Assembly: GCA_964390055.1 (NCBI GenBank)
Contig: CAYMGQ010000010.1
Location: 17,732-81,731 of the forward strand
Direction of reading: 5' to 3'
DNA from: CAYMGQ01 sp964390055
GTDB lineage: Bacteria; Bacillota; Clostridia; Peptostreptococcales; Natronincolaceae
DNA: 64,000 nucleotides
The position numbers and the translations under genes were made by a program. Under the pieces are notes generated by a model. That model saw nothing but the letters and a program-made list of their open reading frames with translations. It was not told the origin of the DNA and did no database searches. Each line of letters starts with the position of its first letter. The first letter of the stretch is position 1. Positions 27,119-33,277 of this stretch are shown one piece after another.

Positions 27119-27904
27119 CTATAAATTTATCAGTAAAATAAAAAAATAATATACCGCTGGCGCAGTAAATAAAATACTGTCAAATCTATCTAAAACTCCT
27201 CCATGCCCCGGGAATATGTGGCCAAAATCCTTAATTTCTACATGTCTTTTAATCTGAGATGCCGTTAAATCTCCAAGCTGTGATAATATACTACTCAATA
27301 GGCCAAAACTCATAAATAAGATTATGTAATCATTGAAATAAATACTTGCAAATAATCCACAGGCAACTACACTTCCTATGACACCCCAGATAGCACCAGC
27401 AATTGTCTTTTTAGGGCTTATTTTAGGGCATAGTTTTTTGCTTCCAAAGATCAAACCACCAAAATAGGCAAAGGTATCAGTTGACCATGCAACAATAAAT
27501 ATCAACCACACGCACTCCCGTTTTGGCAAAGCTGCAGTTAAAATAATATGCCCCAATAATAGTGGGATATATAATATGCCGTATGTGGTTAAGGCGCAAT
27601 CTACTATACTATACTTATGCTTCTTAAGTTGTATAAAGCTAAGAAGCATAATTAGTAGAACAATATTAATAAGGAAATAGGGTAAGGTGCTTTTGTAATA
27701 AAAACCTGACAAGATTGTAAAAGTAAACATATAGCCTAAATAAAAAAAAGGTTTGTACCCTTTACCCTCTAGAGCACTATAAAATTCATATAAGCCAATT
27801 AATGAAATTATTAAAATTGGCAGGAATAAATATATATCTCCCATTATAAGCATAAAAATTAACAAAGGAATCCCAATAATTGCAGTTGCTATTCTTTTTA
27901 TCAT
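27119..27904 (-). CDS. cdsA: Phosphatidate cytidylyltransferase (CDP-diacylglycerol synthase)
   Basis: CdsA makes CDP-diacylglycerol from phosphatidic acid and CTP. From the ATG at 27904 (AGGAGG 6 nt upstream) the protein is 261 aa and almost entirely membrane-embedded, with about seven to eight hydrophobic segments. The family signature appears as GHGGVLDRFDS near the C terminus. An upstream in-frame TTG at 27958 lies inside uppS and has no binding site. The uppS-cdsA-dxr order is the standard one. Its product feeds PgsA at 2143-2679. Confidence 0.95.
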   Translation of the reverse strand: MIKRIATAIIGIPLLIFMLIMGDIYLFLPILIISLIGLYEFYSALEGKGYKPFFYLGYMFTFTILSGFYYKSTLPYFLINIVLLIMLLSFIQLKKHKYSIVDCALTTYGILYIPLLLGHIILTAALPKRECVWLIFIVAWSTDTFAYFGGLIFGSKKLCPKISPKKTIAGAIWGVIGSVVACGLFASIYFNDYIILFMSFGLLSSILSQLGDLTASQIKRHVEIKDFGHIFPGHGGVLDRFDSILFTAPAVYYFFILLINL

Positions 27905-27914
27905 AGAAACCCTC

Positions 27915-28673
27915 CTATATTCCGCCAAATCTTCTAGATCTATTTTGATATTCGACAATAGCTTCCTTTAAATGGGTTCCTGTAAAATCAGGCCAATATT
28001 TTTTAGAGAAGTATAGTTCAGCGTAGGCTGATTGCCATAATAAAAAATTACTTAGCCTATATTCACCGCCGGTTCGTATTATTAAATCAGGGTCTGATAT
28101 ATCCCTCGTATCCAGATACCCCTTAATTAACTCCTCATTAAGCTCATTAATATCTAAACCCTTAACAAGATCATTTAATATATATTTTACGGCCCTAAGA
28201 ATTTCATCCCTACCGCCATAATTTAAGGCTATATTAATTCTTAGACCTGTATTTTTCCCTGTTAATTGTTTTGCATCATTTATAGCATTCTGAACCTCTA
28301 TAGGAAACTCAGTAATAACTCCTAATATGTTAATTTTAATATTATTTTTATGTAAATCTTTGATTTCTTTTTTTAAAAACTCTAATAGTAATTTCATTAG
28401 AGCCGAAATTTCTTCCTGGGGTCTTTTCCAGTTTTCCGTAGAAAAGGCATATAAACTCAAATCCTGTAATCCTATATCAGATGAAGTTTTAATTACATCC
28501 CTGAGTGCTTCAACGCCAGCCCTATGCCCTAAAGTCCTGGGTAAGTTTCTTTCCCTTGCCCATCTTCCATTTCCATCCATTATGATTCCTACATGTTTAG
28601 GAAGTTTATTCATATTTAAATACTGTGTCTGTCCAACCGCATTATTATATTTTGATTTATTCATTTTTTTCAT
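27915..28673 (-). CDS. uppS: Isoprenyl transferase (undecaprenyl diphosphate synthase)
   Basis: UppS condenses isopentenyl diphosphate onto farnesyl diphosphate to make the cell-wall carrier lipid. The 252-aa product has the P-loop-like IMDGNGRWA with the magnesium-binding Asp33, the SLYAFSTENWKRP stretch, and RTGGEYRLSNFLLWQSAYAE near the C terminus. The N terminus is about 20 residues longer than the minimal family start. ATG at 28673 has AAGG 4 nt upstream. A GC-rich hairpin lies just upstream. Confidence 0.96.
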   Translation of the reverse strand: MKKMNKSKYNNAVGQTQYLNMNKLPKHVGIIMDGNGRWARERNLPRTLGHRAGVEALRDVIKTSSDIGLQDLSLYAFSTENWKRPQEEISALMKLLLEFLKKEIKDLHKNNIKINILGVITEFPIEVQNAINDAKQLTGKNTGLRINIALNYGGRDEILRAVKYILNDLVKGLDINELNEELIKGYLDTRDISDPDLIIRTGGEYRLSNFLLWQSAYAELYFSKKYWPDFTGTHLKEAIVEYQNRSRRFGGI

Positions 28674-28699
28674 TCAACCTTAACCACCTTAATATTTTT

Positions 28700-28719
28700 A
28701 ACCCCCAAATAGGGGGCTA
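28700..28719 (-). terminator. CCCCC/GGGGG hairpin upstream of uppS
   Basis: On the minus strand CCCCC (28712-28716) pairs with GGGGG (28702-28706) around a 5-nt loop, followed by TTAAAAATATT. The stem is short and the T-run weak. It lies between the stop codon of the 63-codon gene and uppS and could partly terminate or process the transcript. Confidence 0.4.
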
Positions 28720-28722
28720 AAG

Positions 28723-28914
28723 TCAATTAAAATAGGATATAATAATTTCTATTTTATTATTATCCATTTTTTTTAATCTTAGAACTCTAGCATCCCCTTG
28801 TTTTTCATTTTTACTAGCTACTGTTTCTTTCACTAGCACATCATAGGATAGACTATCTAGTTCTGATAGTGCCCTTGATAGTTTATAGCCTAATATATCG
28901 GGTGTTTTAGCCAA
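28723..28914 (-). CDS. Small PASTA-like protein between frr and uppS
   Basis: I do not recognise a named gene. The 63-aa product begins KTPDILGYKLSRALSELD and ends RLKKMDNNKIEIIISYF. This resembles one PASTA domain: PDxxGxxLxxAxxxLE, a strand, then a beta pair ending in a V/I-S motif. No signal peptide or membrane segment is visible, which is odd for PASTA domains, since these usually sit outside the cell on kinases or PBPs. The TTG start at 28914 has GGAGG 8 nt upstream, inside the 3' end of frr, so the gene is likely translated and coupled to frr. Function unknown. Confidence 0.7.
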   Translation of the reverse strand: MAKTPDILGYKLSRALSELDSLSYDVLVKETVASKNEKQGDARVLRLKKMDNNKIEIIISYFN

Positions 28915-28917
28915 GAG

Positions 28918-29475
28918 TTATACCTCCATAATTTCTCCTTCTTTAATCTTAACTAACTTATCTATCTCGTCTATAAATTTATCAGTGATTTCCTGTACCT
29001 TATCCTGAGCCACTTTAAGATCATCCTCGCTCATGCCACCATCTTTTTCTATCTTCTTAAAATCATCATTGGCAGCCCTTCTATCATTCCTTATGGCTAC
29101 CTTACTATCCTCAGCCATTCTTCTTACAATTCTTACTAATTCTTTTCTTCTTTCTTCAGTTAGTTGAGGTATATTTAGCCTAATTATCTTTCCATCGTTG
29201 GATGGATTTATACCTAAATCTGATTGCTGTATAGCTTTTTCCATTAAATTTAATGCAGATACGTCATAGGGTTGTATTGTAATTAGCCTTGGTTCTGGCG
29301 CAGCTATTGAAGCAATTTGCTTGATTGGTGTGGTTACCCCATAATAGTCGATAACTATTCGATCTAAAATAGCTGGGTTTGCCCTTCCCGCTCTTACACT
29401 ATTTAAGTCATCTTGTAGTGCCTTAATTGTTCTGGCCATCTTTCTTTCAAGTTGCTTATGTTCCTCTAAATACAT
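28918..29475 (-). CDS. frr: Ribosome recycling factor
   Basis: RRF splits post-termination ribosomes together with EF-G. The 185-aa length and motifs SVRAGRANPAILDRI, YYGVTTPIKQIASI and LTEERRKELVRIVRRMAEDSKVAIRN are typical. GGGGAG precedes the ATG. It follows pyrH by 30 bp, giving the conserved rpsB-tsf-pyrH-frr-uppS series. Confidence 0.97.
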   Translation of the reverse strand: MYLEEHKQLERKMARTIKALQDDLNSVRAGRANPAILDRIVIDYYGVTTPIKQIASIAAPEPRLITIQPYDVSALNLMEKAIQQSDLGINPSNDGKIIRLNIPQLTEERRKELVRIVRRMAEDSKVAIRNDRRAANDDFKKIEKDGGMSEDDLKVAQDKVQEITDKFIDEIDKLVKIKEGEIMEV

Positions 29476-29505
29476 ATATGATTCTCCCCTTTCAAGTAAT
29501 CTTTA

Positions 29506-30222
29506 TTAAATATCGCTATGTATATAAGTCCCAATTTTCTCACCATAAATAGCTCTTACTATATTTTCTGGTCTATCCAAACTAAATACCTTTATTGGTA
29601 TCTTATTATCCATGCAGAGTGATGTTGCGGTGGAATCCATAACTTTTAATTCTAGTTTTAATATATCAAGATAGGTTAGCTTGTCAAATTTTTCGGCATC
29701 TTCGTGGGTATTGGGATCCTTATCATATACAGCGTCCACTTTTTTAGCTAATAGTATTATATCTGCCTCTATTTCTGCTGCCCTCAGGGCTGCCGTAGTA
29801 TCGGTAGAAAAATAAGGGTTACCTGTACCGGCAGCAAAAATAACCACCCTATTTTTTTCCAAATGCCTTACCGCTCTCCTTCTAATATAGGGCTCAGCTA
29901 TTTGCCTCATCTCAATGGCAGTTTGTACCCTAGTAACAATATCAATGTTTTCAAGGGCATCCTGGAGGGCTAATGCATTAATAACCGTAGCCATCATTCC
30001 CATGTAGTCAGCAGTAGTTCTATCCATGCCTTCCCCGCTCCGGCCTCTCCAAAAATTTCCCCCTCCTACAACAATAGCTACTTGTACACCTTTTTGACTG
30101 ATAATTTTAATTTCATGGGCTATTTTATCAACAGTATCTGTATCTAACCCGAAACCTTTTGTACCAGCTAAGGCTTCTCCACTCAATTTTAGTAATATTC
30201 TCTCATATAGGGGTTTTTGCAT
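29506..30222 (-). CDS. pyrH: UMP kinase
   Basis: PyrH phosphorylates UMP to UDP and belongs to the amino-acid kinase fold, with hexameric bacterial members. The 238-aa product has RILLKLSGEALAG, the glycine-rich VVGGGNFWRG, the DYMGMMATVINALALQD helix and the GTGNPYFSTDTTAALRAAE motif. GGAGG lies 7 nt before the ATG. A terminator follows tsf upstream, so pyrH may begin a new transcript, but no strong promoter is visible in the 109-bp gap. Confidence 0.97.
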   Translation of the reverse strand: MQKPLYERILLKLSGEALAGTKGFGLDTDTVDKIAHEIKIISQKGVQVAIVVGGGNFWRGRSGEGMDRTTADYMGMMATVINALALQDALENIDIVTRVQTAIEMRQIAEPYIRRRAVRHLEKNRVVIFAAGTGNPYFSTDTTAALRAAEIEADIILLAKKVDAVYDKDPNTHEDAEKFDKLTYLDILKLELKVMDSTATSLCMDNKIPIKVFSLDRPENIVRAIYGEKIGTYIHSDI

Positions 30223-30289
30223 AATTAAACCTCCAATCTAATTATTTCTACAGCTATAATAAAAATCCTTTATTTTCTATGAAATTGGG

Positions 30290-30325
30290 CAAATATTTTA
30301 AAAGAGAACACAATCGTGTTCTCTC
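30290..30325 (-). terminator. Terminator after tsf
   Basis: The minus strand has AGAGAACAC (30316-30324) pairing perfectly with GTGTTCTCT (30303-30311) around the loop GATT. It is followed by TTTAAAATATTT. The stem is strong and the T-run moderate, so read-through into pyrH is possible. Confidence 0.75.
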
Positions 30326-30331
30326 ATATCA

Positions 30332-30979
30332 CTACTGATCCATTTGTTTTGCAACTTCCTCGGCAAAGTCCTCAGATCTTCTTTCTAAGCCTTCCCCAAC
30401 TTCATATCTTACAAACCTTCTTATATTTAGGTTTTCGCCAATCTTTGCAATTTTTTCCGTTAGCAAGTCATTCACTGTTACATCAGGATCTCTAATAAAG
30501 GGTTGGTCTAATAGACAGGTTTCCTTATAGAATTTTTCTATTCTTCCCTCTACCATTTTATCTACAATTTTTTCTGGCTTACCTTCATTTAGTGCCTGAC
30601 TTCTTAAAATATCCTTTTCCTTTTGGATTTCTTCCTCCGGTATATCCTCTCTTCTAACATAGAGGGGATTAGATGCCGCTATTTGCATTGAAATATCTTT
30701 GACAAAATCTTTAAATTCCTGGGTTTTAGCCACAAAATCTGTTTCCGAGTTAATTTCCACCAAAACCCCTATCCTTCCACCATGTATGTAAGACCCTACT
30801 AATCCCTCAGCTGCAATACGGCCTGATTTTTTTGCAACAGCTGCAAGACCTTTTTCTCTCAAAACTTTAACTGCTTCATCCATGTTGCCTTGTGTATCTG
30901 TTAAAGCATTTTTACAATCTAACATTCCAGCTCCTGTTTTTTCCCTTAGTTCCTTTACCATACTTGCAGTAATCTTCAT
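30332..30979 (-). CDS. tsf: Translation elongation factor Ts
   Basis: EF-Ts is the nucleotide exchange factor of EF-Tu. The 215-aa product has the N-terminal UBA-like domain (VKELREKTGAGMLDCKNAL) and the core motif INSETDFVAKTQEFKDF. It is a short form, as seen in many Clostridia and some other phyla, and lacks part of the dimerisation region found in the roughly 290-aa B. subtilis protein. AGGAGG precedes the ATG at about 9-10 nt. It is co-transcribed with rpsB. Confidence 0.96.
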   Translation of the reverse strand: MKITASMVKELREKTGAGMLDCKNALTDTQGNMDEAVKVLREKGLAAVAKKSGRIAAEGLVGSYIHGGRIGVLVEINSETDFVAKTQEFKDFVKDISMQIAASNPLYVRREDIPEEEIQKEKDILRSQALNEGKPEKIVDKMVEGRIEKFYKETCLLDQPFIRDPDVTVNDLLTEKIAKIGENLNIRRFVRYEVGEGLERRSEDFAEEVAKQMDQ

Positions 30980-31007
30980 ATTATATCGCCTCCTATAATA
31001 TCATTAA

Positions 31008-31050
31008 GGGTAAGGGCATAAGGGAATATCCCTCCCCCACAACCTTACCC
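31008..31050 (-). other. Hairpin in the rpsB-tsf intergenic region
   Basis: On the minus strand GGGTAAGG (31043-31050) pairs perfectly with CCTTACCC (31008-31015), enclosing a smaller GGGA/TCCC stem. No T-run follows. It lies 20 nt after the rpsB stop codon and could set the rpsB:tsf expression ratio by processing or pausing. Confidence 0.4.
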
Positions 31051-31068
31051 GCTAGCTTCCTATAGTTA

Positions 31069-31767
31069 TTATTCTTCCACTTGGAAGCCTTGCTTGCCCT
31101 CCAAAACTGCATCAGCAATTGTAGCAGTTAATAGTTTTACGGCCCTAATAGCGTCATCATTTCCTGGTATAACATAATCAACTTCATCAGGATCACAGTT
31201 AGTATCTACAATAGATATTACCGGTATACCTAAAATTCTGGCCTCCCTCACTGCTATTCTCTCTTTGCGGGGGTCCACTACATAGATAAGACTAGGCATT
31301 CCTTTCATTTCCTTTATTCCACCCAAGAACTTTTCTAGTCTTTCCATTTCAGCTATTAAGCCCATTACTTCCTTTTTGGGAAGAACCTCAAAAATACCTT
31401 CTTCTTGCATTTTTTCCAGCTCATGAAGACGATTAATTCTTTTCCTTATAGTTGCATAATTTGTCAGCATGCCTCCCAGCCATCTCTGGTTAACATAATA
31501 CATGCCACATCTCTTAGCTTCTTCTTCAATAGCCTCTTGAGCTTGTTTTTTGGTTCCCACAAATAAAATAGTTTTACCGTCGGCAACCACATTCTTTACT
31601 ACCTCATATGCTTCCTCTACTTTTTTCACAGTTTTTTGCAGGTCAATTATATATATCCCATTTCTTTCCGTAAAGATATATTCGGCCATTTTAGGATTCC
31701 ACCGTCTGGTCTGGTGGCCAAAATGTACCCCAGCCTCCAATAATTGTTTCATTGATATTACTGACAT
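31069..31767 (-). CDS. rpsB: 30S ribosomal protein S2
   Basis: S2 is a late-assembling protein of the 30S subunit. The 232-aa product has MKQLLEAGVHFGHQTRRWNPKM, the coiled-coil region and the C-terminal VDTNCDPDEVDYVIPGNDDAIR motif. AGGAGGAAGATTAA precedes the ATG; a second GGAGG lies 17 nt further upstream. It has a promoter and a terminator-like hairpin in its leader. It directly follows the flagellar cluster, as in B. subtilis. Confidence 0.98.
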   Translation of the reverse strand: MSVISMKQLLEAGVHFGHQTRRWNPKMAEYIFTERNGIYIIDLQKTVKKVEEAYEVVKNVVADGKTILFVGTKKQAQEAIEEEAKRCGMYYVNQRWLGGMLTNYATIRKRINRLHELEKMQEEGIFEVLPKKEVMGLIAEMERLEKFLGGIKEMKGMPSLIYVVDPRKERIAVREARILGIPVISIVDTNCDPDEVDYVIPGNDDAIRAVKLLTATIADAVLEGKQGFQVEE

Positions 31768-31826
31768 TTAATCTTCCTCCTTTAGTTTTATTCCTCCATC
31801 TTAATCATCTTTACCTAAGACTCTTC

Positions 31827-31862
31827 AAAAAAAAGCACCTCTTAAGTAAATCATAAGATGTG
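31827..31862 (-). terminator. Terminator-like hairpin in the rpsB leader
   Basis: The minus strand reads CACATCTTA (31854-31862), a 9-nt loop, then TAAGAGGTG (31836-31844). This is a 9-bp stem with one mismatch, followed by C and eight T residues. It lies downstream of the predicted rpsB promoter and upstream of its ribosome binding site. It could end the flagellar transcript, attenuate rpsB-tsf, or both. Confidence 0.65.
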
Positions 31863-31880
31863 TGTATTAATACCTTTTGT

Positions 31881-31909
31881 ATTCTAACATAATAGTGGTA
31901 ATTAATCAA
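31881..31909 (-). promoter_or_regulatory. Sigma-A promoter of rpsB-tsf
   Basis: On the minus strand: TTGATT (31904-31909), a 17-bp spacer, then TAGAAT (31881-31886). Two mismatches in the -35 and one in the -10. It gives a leader of about 105 nt that contains the terminator-like hairpin. Confidence 0.7.
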
Positions 31910-31943
31910 TCATTATTTTCACTTTTTTATTTTTATACAACAT

Positions 31944-32408
31944 TTAATTGTTTGTAACTAGTATATCTAATACCTCTTCCATTGTACTTCCATAGGGAAT
32001 CCTCTTTGACCCAAACTGTAATACCTTTGCTATTCCTAATTTATTAGCCAAGATATTAAATTCTTTGCTATCAGTAATAATTCCTTCCCTTTCTAATAAT
32101 GCTGCAATCTCGACACTATTCATACCTTTATTTATATAAATTTCATAATAGTCATTATCTAAAAGTGTTTCTTCATCCTCCTCATCCATAGTCACTTCTT
32201 CATCGTCCAATGTATTAGGAGTAGTGTCCACCTTTGACTTATCCTGATCCAATTTACCTTGTTCATAAACTGTGGATATAAAATTATTCTGATTTTCTTG
32301 TCCCATATCCATAACTTCATTATTAACAAAAACGATATTAGCTATACTGGTTATTATCATTCCTATTCCAATACCTAGAAATATACTGCGGATTGAAAAT
32401 CGTTTCAA
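31944..32408 (-). CDS. Membrane-anchored protein with MltG-like N-terminal subdomain, no lytic domain
   Basis: No named gene recognised. From the TTG at 32408 (GAGGTG 6 nt upstream) the product is 154 aa: a short basic start (KRFSIRSI), one membrane segment (about residues 7-27), an Asp/Glu-rich linker (about 60-85), and a C-terminal domain YEIYINKGMNSVEIAALLEREGII. That domain resembles the LysM-like subdomain at the N terminus of MltG/YceG transglycosylases. The catalytic YceG domain is missing, so it is not a full MltG. It is the last gene of the fla/che cluster, before rpsB. A peptidoglycan-binding role is an inference. Confidence 0.7.
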   Translation of the reverse strand: MKRFSIRSIFLGIGIGMIITSIANIVFVNNEVMDMGQENQNNFISTVYEQGKLDQDKSKVDTTPNTLDDEEVTMDEEDEETLLDNDYYEIYINKGMNSVEIAALLEREGIITDSKEFNILANKLGIAKVLQFGSKRIPYGSTMEEVLDILVTNN

Positions 32409-32418
32409 TGACTCCACC

Positions 32419-32874
32419 TCATTTTATAAGCTTAATTACCATTTCTACTTCCCTAACACTCTTATCAAGTAACCTAGCAATTTCCTCTGGGGATTTCTCC
32501 CTCTTAATTAAATCCATTATGTCTTGATTCTTATCTACGAATTGCTTATAATTTATAATATGTTTGAAATTTTCACCATTATTTAAAGTCTTTTTTCCGC
32601 CATTGATAATTGGGTCCTCATTTATATCAATCTGCTTGGTTAGGAGGAAAAGTTTTTCCTTCATTTTATTTATCTCATACATAACTTCAGTATTTTTTTC
32701 ATCAATCAATTCTTTTAAAGCATCCTCTTCATCCTTGTTTTGATTTAAGGACTTCATTATATAATCCCCAGTCGTTGTAAGTTTATCTTTTCTATCAAAT
32801 AGAACTGTTATTATTGATGCGATAACCACAAGGATTCCTAGCATTATACTGATATGGTTTATATTATAATTCAT
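32419..32874 (-). CDS. SwrB-like membrane protein (DUF6115-type)
   Basis: The 151-aa product has an N-terminal membrane segment (about residues 8-26), a charged coiled-coil region (about 45-85), and a C-terminal helix-turn-helix-like end (SPEEIARLLDKSVREVEMVIKLIK). This layout matches SwrB of B. subtilis, a membrane protein at the end of the fla/che operon that promotes flagellar type III secretion activation. The position here, a few genes after the sigma-28 gene and just before rpsB, is also like swrB. The assignment rests on architecture and synteny, not on clear sequence identity. AAGAGGTG precedes the ATG. Confidence 0.65.
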   Translation of the reverse strand: MNYNINHISIMLGILVVIASIITVLFDRKDKLTTTGDYIMKSLNQNKDEEDALKELIDEKNTEVMYEINKMKEKLFLLTKQIDINEDPIINGGKKTLNNGENFKHIINYKQFVDKNQDIMDLIKREKSPEEIARLLDKSVREVEMVIKLIK

Positions 32875-32897
32875 TATACACCTCTTATATAAAAATA

Positions 32898-33248
32898 TTA
32901 AATAAATACATCTAATTTATAACCTTTTTCACCCCTAATTGCCTTGCCCCTAGTCTTATTGGTTTTGATATCGCCTTTCTCATTTCTCCTAGTAGGATTT
33001 TCCTCTGCATCATTATTAAATCCTTTTTGCTTTCTGTCTCTTTCCTCTTTGTCATCTGCCCTTACTTTTTTATGTTCCATTTCCTCAGATTTTTGGATTC
33101 TTTGTTTTTTTCTGTTTATTTCACTATTTAAATGATTCTGTAAATAGGCATTATTATCCCTTAGCCTATTGAAATCATTTTGTTTTTCCTTTGATTCATA
33201 TACAGTTTTGTTGAAACTTAAATTATAATCTATCGGTTTAATAGCCAT
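32898..33248 (-). CDS. Charged conserved hypothetical protein of the flagellar cluster
   Basis: No function recognised. The 116-aa product starts MAIKPIDYNLSFNKTVYESKEKQND, continues as a highly charged Lys/Arg/Glu/Asp/Asn-rich helix (about 20-95), and ends with a short conserved-looking motif GYKLDVFI. No signal peptide or membrane segment. The short N-terminal IKPIDY motif and terminal LDVFI-like motif look like docking peptides joined by a disordered linker. GGTGGGTG precedes the ATG. It lies 30 bp after the FapA-like gene and before the SwrB-like gene, so a flagellar or cell-envelope link is likely by context only. Confidence 0.65.
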   Translation of the reverse strand: MAIKPIDYNLSFNKTVYESKEKQNDFNRLRDNNAYLQNHLNSEINRKKQRIQKSEEMEHKKVRADDKEERDRKQKGFNNDAEENPTRRNEKGDIKTNKTRGKAIRGEKGYKLDVFI

Positions 33249-33277
33249 GTAATATCACCCACCTATTTAAAGTTTGG

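Noticed and set aside
30223..30289. Promoter for pyrH (TTTCAT-17-TATTAT)
   Set aside because: The -35 matches only two consensus positions; read-through from tsf is as plausible.
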